Below, one piece after another: positions 1 through 7,551 of a DNA stretch of 13,895 nt. The notes beneath the pieces were generated by a model. That model saw nothing but the letters and a program-made list of their open reading frames with translations, did no database searches and was not told where the DNA came from. Each line of letters begins with the position of its first letter. Position 1 is the stretch's first letter. Position numbers and translations under genes: made by a program. Origin of the DNA: Gemmatimonadota bacterium (GTDB taxonomy: Bacteria; GCA-2686955); NCBI GenBank assembly GCA_002686955.1, contig NYZA01000043.1, positions 1-13,895 on the forward strand. Direction: 5' to 3'.

Positions 1-95
1 GGGGGATCGGTGGGCGGCAGAGGGTTGGGCACGAAGGCCGCCACCTCTTCTCCGCCGGCTGTGGTGCGCTCGTAGGTTCCTGTTTGGCGCGGCAT
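1..95 (-). CDS. Fic family protein, N-terminal fragment (runs off window start)
   Basis: The reading frame opens with ATG at 93-95 on the minus strand and stays open to the window edge (31 full codons). The peptide begins MPRQTGTYERTTAGGEEVAA and continues FVPNPLPPTDPP. A GTYE..T..GE.V.AFVP.PLPP stretch is characteristic of the Fic_N type of Fic/Doc proteins, which are usually about 370 residues and use a later HPFxDGNGR motif to AMPylate targets. A GGGAAG sequence about 6 nt upstream of the ATG could serve as ribosome binding site. Only the extreme N-terminus is visible, so catalytic competence cannot be judged. The family call rests on the short N-terminal signature and is moderately sure. 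The same Fic subtype seems to be represented by the C-terminal remnant at 7600-7845, and in both places the 155-bp repeat lies on the upstream side of the minus-strand Fic sequence. Confidence 0.65.
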   Translation of the reverse strand, partial: MPRQTGTYERTTAGGEEVAAFVPNPLPPTDP

Positions 96-116
96 TGGGT
101 TCTTCCCGGGGAAGGC

Positions 117-255
117 GTTCTTTCTTCTCTCGGGGCCAAAAGAAAGGAATCTTTCTTTTCTCGGGCTCGAAAGAAAGAAATCTTTCTTTTGGCCTTTCTA
201 TCGCCTTCGAGTTCAAAAAGAAAGAAATCTTTCTTTTCTCGAGCTCAAAAGAAAG
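117..255. repeat. Tandem A/T-rich palindromes (AAAGAAAG/CTTTCTTT units)
   Basis: This A/T- and purine/pyrimidine-skewed block stands out from the high-GC surroundings. Three short palindromes recur: AAAAGAAAG at 138-146 with CTTTCTTTT at 151-159, AAAGAAAG at 170-177 with CTTTCTTT at 182-189, and AAAAGAAAG at 216-224 with CTTTCTTTT at 229-237. Loops are 4 nt. A fourth left arm lies at 247-255. The first two are nested in a longer perfect inverted repeat: GGCCAAAAGAAAG at 134-146 pairs with CTTTCTTTTGGCC at 182-194. The arms are joined by TCTCGGGCTC-like spacers that also repeat. The block can form several alternative hairpins or one cruciform-like structure. It lies just upstream of the minus-strand Fic start and runs into repeat copy A. 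Its function is unknown. Confidence 0.85.
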
Positions 256-405
256 AAAACCTACTTTTGCCCCTTTTCGTCTCCGCGCACGCGTTCAAAA
301 GCTCTCGCGATCGAGCCCCTATTGCACGCGCGGCCGCCGTGCCGGCGTGGCTTCCGCGATCGACGGTCGGAGGTCTCTGTCGCCCTCCCCTATCCCCTTC
401 TCCCT
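245..405 (+). repeat. Dispersed ~155-bp repeat, copy A
   Basis: This segment is repeated in the same orientation at 7847-8003 with roughly 85% identity by eye. The strongest shared blocks are CTACTTTTGCCCCTTTT, GCGTTCAAAAGCTC, CGCGATCGAGCCCCTATTGC followed by ACGCGC, GCCGGCGTGGCTTCCGCG and CTCTGTCGCCCTCCCC. All reading frames are similar between copies, with differences scattered irrespective of codon position. This fits a non-coding repeat better than a conserved protein. No terminal inverted repeats or target duplication are evident. Both copies adjoin Fic gene debris. Confidence 0.85.
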
Positions 406-480
406 CTAGGAGCCTGTGGGACATGATGCTGGTGGCGGCACGGGGGACGGAGGCTTCGCGCGAGCCGGAACCGGCCGCCG

Positions 481-959
481 GTGTCGAGCTACTCTCTGGG
501 TCCCCCCACTGTGGCCAAGGTGCCGGTGAGCTACCAACCTCCCTACGCAATCACGCCTGAGATTCTCGCGCTCGTGGAGCGGATCGGCGAGGCGCTCGGG
601 CGGCTGTCCGCGCTGTCTGGAACGGCCTCTCTCGCACCGCGGAGGGCGAATCGGATCCGCGCTTTGCGGGGTTCACTGGCCATCGAAGGGAACACGCTGA
701 CCGAGGGGGAGATCAGCACGATCCTCGACACAATCACACAGAGCGACCAAGTGAGCGACCAAGTAGCCAGGCTTCTGGAGTGCCTGCGCGATGGGCCGAA
801 GAACGCGAATGATTGCTGGCCGCACTCGGTCTCTCGCATCGCGCCGGCTTCCGGCGGCGCTATCTCAGGCCGGCGATGGAGGCGGGGCTGGTGGAGATGA
901 CCAACCCGCGTTCGCTGCGGGCGAAGAACCAGCGGTATCGCTTGCTGCTCCGGCCATAG
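481..959 (+). pseudogene. Fic family protein pseudogene: catalytic core deleted and frameshifted
   Basis: The first segment (GTG at 481 to 813) encodes a Fic N-terminal region: ITPEILALVERIGEALGRLS, then RANRIRALRGSLAIEGNTLT and GEISTILD. In intact relatives the latter leads into the Fic domain. Here ILD is joined directly to TITQSDQVSDQVARLLECLR, which is the linker before the C-terminal winged-helix. The roughly 180-200 residues that normally lie between them, including the HPFxDGNGR active site, are absent. One base is also missing after codon GAT at 811-813. Reading from 816 restores LLAALGLSHRAGF, then RRRYLRPAMEAGL, VEMTNP and QRYRLLLRP, ending at TAG 957-959, a typical Fic C-terminus. 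The gene is therefore doubly broken. The original start is uncertain. It belongs to a different Fic subtype from the one at 1-95. Confidence 0.85.
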
Positions 960-960
960 T

Positions 961-2430
961 TCACCTGCGTGCGTTCGAACCGGCACTGGGCGATCGGCTT
1001 GCACCGAAATCTCCCTTGGCGTTCAAGCGCAGGAAGGCGATGAGCCCCCGCAGGTTCCGTTTCACGTCTTCGATGGAGCGTTGTCGCAGGGCGCGCCGGG
1101 CGAGATAGCCGGGTCGAAAGTAGAATTCCTTGTAGCTTCGCACCATGAGATCGGCGAGCTCATCGTAGGTCATGGAGTGAGGCACGAACGAGAGCAGGTG
1201 GAAGGCCGGCGGCCCAAGGGAGTGACCGTGGCGATCGAGATGCTTCCAGAAGCGAGTGCCGCTGAGTGGCGTGAAGTTGAGGAAGTTAGCGTAGTCGATG
1301 GGCAGAGATTTCGCGAATCGGATCGTCTCCAGCCCCTCGCCGTAGCTCTCGCCTGGAATACCGAACATGAACGAAACGAACGACTCGATCTTCGCTCGTC
1401 GGGTCATTTCGATGCCACGTCGGATCTGTTCCAGCGAAACACCTTTGTGAATCGTGTCGAGCTGTTTCTGAACACCCGATTCAGCTCCGAACTGTAAGCG
1501 CCAGCAACCGGCATCGCGCATGATCCCGAGCAGCTCTTCGTCGATCGTATCCACCCGGGAATTGCAGGTCCATGCGATCCGGATACTCCTTTCGCGGAGC
1601 TTGGAACAGTACTCGAGAACGAACTCGCGGTCGGCGGTGAAGGTCTCCGTGAAGAAGAGCAGGTGTCGCACCCCGAATCGACCGCGCAGCCACTCGATCT
1701 CGGCGATGACATCGTCGACGCTGCGCTTTCGAAGGCTGTTGGCCGAGTGACAGAATGAACAACTCGAGCCACAGCCTCGCTCGGTCATCATGTTCACCGA
1801 AGGAACATATTTGTAGGAGCCGATGGCCGGTTTGTATCGACGAATGTCGATCGCATCGTAGTCTGGGAACGGGACATGGTCCAAGTGGTCCGGGAGAGCG
1901 CGCCGCGAATTGACGACGATGTCTCCGTCTCGCCGCCACACCAGTCCCCGAACCGTGTCGGGCGTGCGTCGTCCCCGAACGACATCGCAGAGCTCGACGA
2001 TCGTCTCCTCCGCATCCCCTTGGATCACATAGTCGAGTGCGGCACAGTCCCCGCAGCTCAGCTCCGTCCGCCAGTCGGTCGAGAGGAAGGCGCCACCGAT
2101 CACGAATCGTGCGCCGGGGAGCCGGGAGTCCAGGCGGCGAATTGTGGCGTTCGCCCAGGGCCAGGACAGTTGCGTGCACCAGAAGCCGATCAGATCAGGC
2201 TTGAACGAGAGGATCTCGCTCTCAAAATCTTCACCCTTGGCGAAGAAACCGTCGACGATCCGGGTCTGGTGACCGGCGTTCTTGAGACTGGCCGACAGAT
2301 AGAGCAGCCCCAAGGGGGGCGTGGCTCCTCCGAGCGCGCCGAAGATCCCGCTGCCAATGGTTCTCTTCCCCTTGGATGGGGGATAGGCATCGGAGTGGGA
2401 CCAGGGCGAGATGGCCAGTACGACTTTCAA
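961..2430 (-). CDS. B12-binding domain radical SAM protein
   Basis: 489 residues. The N-terminal part (about 1-150) has the layout of a cobalamin-binding Rossmann domain: MKVVLAISPW, PPLGLLYLSASLKNAGH, LIGFWCTQLSW and FVIGGAF. The radical SAM core follows, with CxxxCxxC at C220, C224 and C227 (CGSSCSFC) to bind the 4Fe-4S cluster that cleaves S-adenosylmethionine. Later core elements are RIAWTCNSRVD, LQFGAESG and SFMFGIPGE. The tail FYFRPGYLARRAL is common in B12-dependent radical SAM enzymes. Such enzymes methylate or rearrange unactivated carbons; the substrate here is not evident. The start is TTG at 2430, supported by GAGGAG 8 nt upstream. The gene is 16 nt downstream of the GT2 gene in the same direction, so the two are probably co-transcribed. 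Its stop lies 1 nt from the stop of the convergent Fic pseudogene. Confidence 0.93.
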   Translation of the reverse strand: MKVVLAISPWSHSDAYPPSKGKRTIGSGIFGALGGATPPLGLLYLSASLKNAGHQTRIVDGFFAKGEDFESEILSFKPDLIGFWCTQLSWPWANATIRRLDSRLPGARFVIGGAFLSTDWRTELSCGDCAALDYVIQGDAEETIVELCDVVRGRRTPDTVRGLVWRRDGDIVVNSRRALPDHLDHVPFPDYDAIDIRRYKPAIGSYKYVPSVNMMTERGCGSSCSFCHSANSLRKRSVDDVIAEIEWLRGRFGVRHLLFFTETFTADREFVLEYCSKLRERSIRIAWTCNSRVDTIDEELLGIMRDAGCWRLQFGAESGVQKQLDTIHKGVSLEQIRRGIEMTRRAKIESFVSFMFGIPGESYGEGLETIRFAKSLPIDYANFLNFTPLSGTRFWKHLDRHGHSLGPPAFHLLSFVPHSMTYDELADLMVRSYKEFYFRPGYLARRALRQRSIEDVKRNLRGLIAFLRLNAKGDFGASRSPSAGSNARR

Positions 2431-2438
2431 CTCGGGTG

Positions 2439-2444
2439 CTCCTC
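2439..2444 (-). promoter_or_regulatory. Ribosome binding site fixing a TTG start
   Basis: GAGGAG (minus strand) lies 8 nt before TTG at 2428-2430. It also lies just after the ATG at 2448-2450, but that ATG opens a 7-codon frame that ends at a TGA overlapping the TTG start region. The spacing therefore favours TTG as the true start of the radical SAM gene and suggests translation coupled to the upstream GT2 gene, whose TGA is at 2447-2449. Confidence 0.7.
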
Positions 2445-2446
2445 GT

Positions 2447-3406
2447 TCATCTAGCCATCCTCGTTCGCCACGTCGCTACGGCGTGTCTGAGATTCCAAAG
2501 ATAGGCCCGAGCGAGAGCCCACAGAAGGGCCGAAGCGACCGCACCGAGCTGTAGCGGAAAGGCCCAGGGGCGGCTCCCCAATGCGCGCAAGCGCGGGGAG
2601 ATGTGCTTGCGCGTGCTGACGCTGCCTCGGCGCAAGCTCCTCAGCTTCCAGGGTTTGAACAGATACAGAAGATCCAGAAGAGGCAAGAGGATCAGCCGCG
2701 CCGGCGAGAAGTGGAGGGCGGCGAATCGGATGCGGTTGCGGTGCACAAGAAAGAGATCCCCCCGGCGCGCCTCGGTGTCGATCTCGTGGATCACTGCGCT
2801 CGCGTCGTCGACCACGCAACGCCTTCCCATCCGCCTGATCCGCCAACAAAGGTCGGTATCCTCCACGAGAAAGAAGTACGCCGGATCGAAACCGCCCAGC
2901 CGGTCGAAGTCGATCCGCCGCATGAGCATGTTGCAGCTCGGCATATAGTCGACGTCGCGTAATCCGCCGTAACCCGATGCCAGCTCCAGCGTTTCGGTCT
3001 CGCCGTTGGCGAGCAGAACCTTCACGCGCCAGAGCTTGCCCCGGTCGCCCTCAACCACGATTTCACCACCGACCGCGCCTACCGTTGAATCGGCATCGAG
3101 GATCCCGCCGGCATGCTCCAGCCGAAATGACTCTGGTATCACGGTGTCGGAATCGAGAAACCAGACGTATTCGCCTCGCGACGCGCGCACGCCCTGGTTC
3201 TTCGCCTCCGCGGCTCCTCGGTTTTCCTCATTCTCCACGATGCGCACATTCGCATGCTGATCTCGCAACCACTCGAGAGTGCCGTCGGTGGACCCGTTGT
3301 CCACCACCACGATCTCGTTCACGGAGGCCGGAATCGAGTCGAGGCAGCGCTGAAGCGCTGCGCGACGATTCCGCACCGGGATGATGACCGACACATCGTG
3401 GACCAT
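2447..3406 (-). CDS. Glycosyltransferase family 2
   Basis: 319 residues with a classic GT-A fold signature. The N-terminal nucleotide-binding strand is VSVIIPVRNR at about residues 5-14, followed by EIVVVDNGSTDGT. The metal/nucleotide-binding DxD motif is D85-S-D87 in WFLDSDTVIP. Downstream there is a GGFDPAYFFLVEDTDLCWR acceptor-side motif, where the ED.D acidic cluster supplies the likely catalytic base. The C-terminus (about 225-315) is more hydrophobic and may lie on the membrane. It should transfer a sugar from a nucleotide donor to a lipid-linked or surface glycan, but donor and acceptor cannot be read from sequence. AAGGAG at 3415-3420 is 8 nt before the ATG at 3404-3406. It heads a two-gene unit with the radical SAM gene 961-2430 and faces away from the second radical SAM gene. 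Confidence 0.93.
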   Translation of the reverse strand: MVHDVSVIIPVRNRRAALQRCLDSIPASVNEIVVVDNGSTDGTLEWLRDQHANVRIVENEENRGAAEAKNQGVRASRGEYVWFLDSDTVIPESFRLEHAGGILDADSTVGAVGGEIVVEGDRGKLWRVKVLLANGETETLELASGYGGLRDVDYMPSCNMLMRRIDFDRLGGFDPAYFFLVEDTDLCWRIRRMGRRCVVDDASAVIHEIDTEARRGDLFLVHRNRIRFAALHFSPARLILLPLLDLLYLFKPWKLRSLRRGSVSTRKHISPRLRALGSRPWAFPLQLGAVASALLWALARAYLWNLRHAVATWRTRMAR

Positions 3407-3599
3407 TCACTTTTCTCCTTTCGGATCGAGGGAACCCTGAGGAGTCGCCACCACCATCGGTGCGCGGCGGAGCACGAGCGTGGATAACATTCCGCACGAT
3501 AGATAGGTTAGACTTTCGCTAGCTGCTATCGCCCCCCCCCGGAACGCGACGAGTGCACGCGATAGGCACGATCCAACTCCCAACCCACCAATTGGGGCA
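3407..3599. promoter_or_regulatory. Divergent intergenic region with a C9 tract
   Basis: This 193-nt region separates two divergently transcribed genes, so it should contain promoters for both. No strong -35/-10 pair for a housekeeping sigma factor is obvious on either strand; the TAG/TAT-rich stretch 3500-3530 is the least GC-rich part. A homopolymer of nine C residues occupies 3532-3540. The plus-strand gene has only a weak ribosome binding site (GGGG at about 5 nt before ATG 3600), which also sits in the CCAATTGG palindrome near 3588-3595. Confidence 0.5.
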
Positions 3600-5387
3600 A
3601 TGAAGCTAGCACTCATCTATCCGCCCTTCTACGCGAAGCAGTTCAACGAGAACCTCGGAACGGTCGATGACCAGTTCGGGCTCTTCCCGCATGTCGCCTT
3701 CGGCTGGATCGCCGCGGTGGCCAAGCAATGCGGATGGCAGGTCCGACTGATCGATGCCGCGGCGGAGCGCATCGATCCGCGTGAGGCGATCGATCAGATC
3801 GAGAGCTGGAATCCGGATCTTCTGGGCTTCGCGGCCCACGCCGCCCAGACGATCCAGGATATGTACGGCTGGGCACGGGTGATCCGTCGAGAGACCGGCA
3901 TCGCGTCGATGGTCGGTGGCTACGAGGCCAAGGCCTATCCGCATGAGATCATGGAGCAAGGTTGCTTCGATTTCCTAGCGGCGGGGGATGCCCCGGCAAT
4001 GCTGCCGGAGTTCCTGAGTGCCTTCGAGCGGGGCCATGGCTACGAGGATGTGCCCAGCCTGGTGTATCAGGCGAGTGGCGAAGCGCGCTTCAGCGGGCGC
4101 ACGGCCCCGCACATCCCCTTCTCTGAGTTCCCGATCCCCGATCGAAGCATCTTTCCTAACCATCTCTACTACTCCCATGTCTCCCAACGGCGCAACTTCA
4201 CCATCGGGATCTCCGAAGTGGGCTGCCCCTACCCCTGCTCCTTTTGCTGCATGCGCCGCACCGGCTTTTCGGCGCGCTCGCCGGAGCAGGTCATCGAGGA
4301 ATTGGAGCAGTGCATCGCTTTGGGGATTCGAGAGATCGACTGGTTCGACCCGCTGATGCTGCATGATCGAACGCGCGTCATCGAGATCGCCCGCGAGATC
4401 AAGCGACGCCGGCTCGACATTATTTGGTCCTGCCGTTCTCGCGTCGACTCCCTCTCCTTTCACCGCGCCGAGGGTGCGGTCGACGAGGAGCTCATCGAGA
4501 GCCTCGCCGAGGGCGGCTGCCGGCGCATCTACTTCGGCATCGAGTCGGGTGACGACGCCGTCCTGAAGCAGATGAGCAAAGGGCAGAAGATCTGCTCGAC
4601 CCAGCGCAACGTGCTGGCGTCGGTTCGGGAAGCCGGGATCATGTCGCTCGGCTTCTTCATCCTTGGGGCTCCCGGCGATACCCCGGAGACCTGCAAGAGA
4701 ACCGTCTCTCTGGCGCTTTCTCTCCCCCTGTCCTACGCCCAGTTCCAGATCGCGATCATCAAGCCACACACCGAGCTGGAAAGGGACCATATCGTCGAGG
4801 GTAGCGGAATCGACTATTGGCGCGACTACGTTCGCGGAAGGGTCGGGGAGCGAGAGCTGCCCAATCCCTGGACCGAGATGTCTCGTGCCGCTCTGGAAGC
4901 GACGGCCAAACGCGCCTATTTCCAGTTCTACGCGCGCCCCCGCTACATCCTCATGATGCTCCGCCGCATCGAGTCCAGCCGAGAGCTCTACCGCTACGCA
5001 CGGGTGGCGCTACAGCTCTTGCTGCGACCGGTTCGGGCTAGCGAGGACTCGGGCCGATCGCGGCCACGGCGCCTCGGGCGGGCCGCCGGTGCCTTCGTCG
5101 AAGCGGTGCTGAACCCAAGAAGCCAGGGAGCGCGGCACCCCGTGATCCGCATGGGTGGCGGGATTCGTGGGGCATGCAGACTGGCGATGGCGGAGTGGCG
5201 TTGGCGTAGGGAGGAGAAGGGGGTGGACCCGGCCTCGCCGGTGCCCGCGGACCCGGTCAATGGTGCGATCATCCCTCCACCGGCTCCAACGCAGGGCGCC
5301 CACGTTCTCCCCGGCCGCTACGTACCCTTTCTGGATGCGATTCCGTTCGCAAACGGTCGCGCGATATCGGAGACGGCGATCGACTGA
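3600..5387 (+). CDS. B12-binding domain radical SAM protein, long form
   Basis: 595 residues. The N-terminal cobalamin-binding-like region includes MKLALIYPPFY, HVAFGWIAAVAKQCGWQVRL, LLGFAAHAAQT and ASMVGGYEA. The radical SAM motif is C209, C213 and C216 (CPYPCSFC). Later elements are IREIDWFDPLML, IIWSCRSRVDS, RRIYFGIESGDD and LGFFILGAPGDT. The core and the usual ARPRYILMMLRRI tail end near residue 460. About 130 further residues (to 595), rich in Arg, Gly and Pro, have no domain I recognise. It is paralogous to 961-2430 but not a close copy. A role in modifying a glycan, lipid or hopanoid-type substrate is inferred from the GT neighbours only. The start codon is ATG with a weak upstream Shine-Dalgarno. 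The next gene is convergent with a 28-nt gap. Confidence 0.92.
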   Translation: MKLALIYPPFYAKQFNENLGTVDDQFGLFPHVAFGWIAAVAKQCGWQVRLIDAAAERIDPREAIDQIESWNPDLLGFAAHAAQTIQDMYGWARVIRRETGIASMVGGYEAKAYPHEIMEQGCFDFLAAGDAPAMLPEFLSAFERGHGYEDVPSLVYQASGEARFSGRTAPHIPFSEFPIPDRSIFPNHLYYSHVSQRRNFTIGISEVGCPYPCSFCCMRRTGFSARSPEQVIEELEQCIALGIREIDWFDPLMLHDRTRVIEIAREIKRRRLDIIWSCRSRVDSLSFHRAEGAVDEELIESLAEGGCRRIYFGIESGDDAVLKQMSKGQKICSTQRNVLASVREAGIMSLGFFILGAPGDTPETCKRTVSLALSLPLSYAQFQIAIIKPHTELERDHIVEGSGIDYWRDYVRGRVGERELPNPWTEMSRAALEATAKRAYFQFYARPRYILMMLRRIESSRELYRYARVALQLLLRPVRASEDSGRSRPRRLGRAAGAFVEAVLNPRSQGARHPVIRMGGGIRGACRLAMAEWRWRREEKGVDPASPVPADPVNGAIIPPPAPTQGAHVLPGRYVPFLDAIPFANGRAISETAID

Positions 5388-5415
5388 CCATCGCCGCGGA
5401 GCCTGTCCGCCCGGC

Positions 5416-7500
5416 TCACTCCAAATCGCTGTCCTTCAGTGAGCCCGCTGGTGCCAGCTCGATCTCGGCAAGGCGCAAGGGAACCCTGCTATCACCGAGC
5501 GGTTCGAACTCCAATGTGAGCTCGGTGATTTCCGGCAGCAGCAACCACTGAGGGAAGCAACCGGCCTGGAGCAGAAGCTCGTGCTGCCTCGCTCTCAGGT
5601 TAGCCGTAGCGTGTCCCGTGATCTGTCGATTCCCCGGGAATGCCGGGGACCAGCGCATCGTCACCCGCCAAGCGTTCGAGTCATCGACGGCTTGGGCGAG
5701 CACGAGCAGCAATCCATCGTGTGCCCAAGGCTCCGCCTCGATGCAGGGGTGATGGAGGCTCAGCGCGCCGTCGATCCGGAGTCCGCCTTCACTTCCCTCT
5801 TCGATCTCTCCGGCTCCTTGCAGGCTCCACTCCGACCAGGGACGCCCCCAATGACCCCAGTAGCGCGGCACCTCTCCCGCCGAGAGAAATCGTCTCTCCA
5901 CCGCGAATTCCATCGCGTCGGTCCAGTCTTCCAGCACCTGCCCCTCGGGATTCCACAAAAAAAGATGGTCGCTTGCTCCCCACTGCAATTGGTCCACCGG
6001 ATAGTCGGGTCGCCAGCCAAACCCCCAGCGCGGATCTCTGGGCTGGAAGGCGACCTGGGAATCGTCTTCCAGAGCAACCGCGAAGAAGCGTGCTTCCCGG
6101 CGCAGGGAGAGCCAGGCGGTGACGTCGGCCGGTTGTGAGGCAGTGTTCCCGAAGAAGTGAAGGCGGGATCCGTCGGCTACTCGCGTGGTCTTGATCCGCA
6201 GCTCCTGCGCCAATCTCTCGAGCTCGAGGGCGTTGAAATGGTGTGCTCCGGCCACTTCGCCGAAACCTCGCCAGTAGACGAGCAGAATCGGCAGGAGCAA
6301 GAGTCCGCCCACCGATCGGTGGATCCAGTGATGGCCCGGTCGCGCCAGTCGACCCAGCGGAGCCAGGAGCAGCGCGCTGATTGTCAGAGCCGCGAATGGG
6401 GTGGAGTAGTAGAAGCGTCGGATCTGCGCGTCTTCGACCGACCAGCGTGCGATGTCCGGCACCACCGGCAGGATCAGCGCAAACGCCGCCGCCACGACGA
6501 AGAGCAATGAGAGCAAGACCGAGCGGCTGCGCCATCGACAAAGGAGCACGCCGACCACCAACCCGGGCGCGATCGAGCCGACGATGCTCCCGGCAGCCGC
6601 CGCGCCCGGGGGCCAGGGAAGCAGCATCGCCCGCGGGAAGTCGAAAAGCAACACACGAAGGGCCGAGCGGAGCTCACCCAGGTATTTCCAGACGCCGAAT
6701 ATCGGCACCTGTGCTGGTCCCGTGACCCCGCCGATGAGGCTCCCATGCACCTCCATCTTGGCCCATAGCCCCAGCGCGACGGCGCCGGCATGCGGCACGA
6801 AAGCCAGCCATCGAAAGCGAGAGCCGCGATCGAGCCCCGGCACCAGAGCCTCGGCGAGCACGATCACCACCGGCAGCACCACGGCGGTCTCCTTGCAGAA
6901 CACCGCCACCAAGGCGGCTTCCCAGGAGAACGCGAGCCACAAGAGGCGCCGTCCACCCCGCGAGCGCGCTCTCAGGTAGCAGGCAAGACTGGTCAGGCTG
7001 GCGAGCTGGAGCATCCCTTCCTCGCGCATAACGATCCACGCGATGATCTCTCCGGCGAAGGGGTGGACCGTGAAGAGCAGCGAGCCCGAAAACGCGGCGC
7101 TTCGGGACCGGAAAAGCCTGAGAGCCAGTCGATAGACGACCAGCGCGCTCAGCAGATGGAAAAGGGCGGTCGTGCAATGCCAACCCAGCGGGTCCAGCGG
7201 CCAGACCAGGGTGTCCCAGATCGAGGTGAGCCTCGGCAGGGGGCGGAATCCACGGTCCCGGGGCTGAGTCACATGCTCGAGGACCGCCTCGAGGACCGCC
7301 GCCCAGGATCCACGCCGAACCAGCTCGTGACCCCAGCTGAGATACTTGAAGTCATCGCGGACGAAGAAGCCGCCCAGATACTCCCAGAATCGTGTCAGTC
7401 CAAGGGCCCACAGAGAGATCGGCACCAATGCCCAGTCGAACCACGCCCTTCGACGCCGGGACCGCCGCGACGCCGGTGCTCTTACTACCTTTCGACTCAT
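5416..7500 (-). CDS. Polytopic GT-C-type glycosyltransferase with soluble C-terminal domain
   Basis: 694 residues. After a basic N-terminus (RRSRRRR at 12-18) there are multiple hydrophobic segments between about 22 and 415. The first extracytoplasmic loop carries the acidic pair D49-D50 (FVRDDFKYL), the usual metal/catalytic position in GT-C enzymes. Other family-like motifs are HLLSALVVYRLALRLF (115-130), HPFAGEIIAWI..R (146-159) and FCKETAVVLP (201-210), as seen in PMT/GT39-like and TMTC-like proteins. Such enzymes take polyprenyl-phosphate sugars and glycosylate lipids or proteins on the outer face of the inner membrane. Residues from about 430 to 694 form a soluble, Trp- and beta-rich region (GHWGRPWSEWSLQGAG, LLLQAG) that may be a jelly-roll sugar-binding module; that is a guess. 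The ATG at 7498-7500 has only a weak Shine-Dalgarno. Confidence 0.88.
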   Translation of the reverse strand: MSRKVVRAPASRRSRRRRAWFDWALVPISLWALGLTRFWEYLGGFFVRDDFKYLSWGHELVRRGSWAAVLEAVLEHVTQPRDRGFRPLPRLTSIWDTLVWPLDPLGWHCTTALFHLLSALVVYRLALRLFRSRSAAFSGSLLFTVHPFAGEIIAWIVMREEGMLQLASLTSLACYLRARSRGGRRLLWLAFSWEAALVAVFCKETAVVLPVVIVLAEALVPGLDRGSRFRWLAFVPHAGAVALGLWAKMEVHGSLIGGVTGPAQVPIFGVWKYLGELRSALRVLLFDFPRAMLLPWPPGAAAAGSIVGSIAPGLVVGVLLCRWRSRSVLLSLLFVVAAAFALILPVVPDIARWSVEDAQIRRFYYSTPFAALTISALLLAPLGRLARPGHHWIHRSVGGLLLLPILLVYWRGFGEVAGAHHFNALELERLAQELRIKTTRVADGSRLHFFGNTASQPADVTAWLSLRREARFFAVALEDDSQVAFQPRDPRWGFGWRPDYPVDQLQWGASDHLFLWNPEGQVLEDWTDAMEFAVERRFLSAGEVPRYWGHWGRPWSEWSLQGAGEIEEGSEGGLRIDGALSLHHPCIEAEPWAHDGLLLVLAQAVDDSNAWRVTMRWSPAFPGNRQITGHATANLRARQHELLLQAGCFPQWLLLPEITELTLEFEPLGDSRVPLRLAEIELAPAGSLKDSDLE

Positions 7501-7551
7501 GGAGAAATGCTACCCAAGTCCTCCGGGGTTGAGCATCACGTTATTCCGTGT

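Noticed and set aside
117-255. CRISPR array
   Set aside because: Units are short palindromes with repetitive, not unique, spacers of irregular length; no cas genes nearby.
84-560. Overlapping plus- and minus-strand open frames of 100-160 codons over the repeats
   Set aside because: They run through the palindrome array and repeat copy A, are low-complexity (FFSR/KKE runs), have no ribosome site, and the frames are not preferentially conserved against copy B.
1-959. A single inverted Fic gene split in two
   Set aside because: The fragment at 1-95 is on the opposite strand and of a different Fic subtype from 481-959, and each has its own N-terminus.
5399-5417. Terminator between the convergent genes (GAGCC/GGCTC hairpin)
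   Set aside because: Only a 5-bp stem with a 9-nt loop, no T-run, and it overlaps the stop codon of the GT-C gene.
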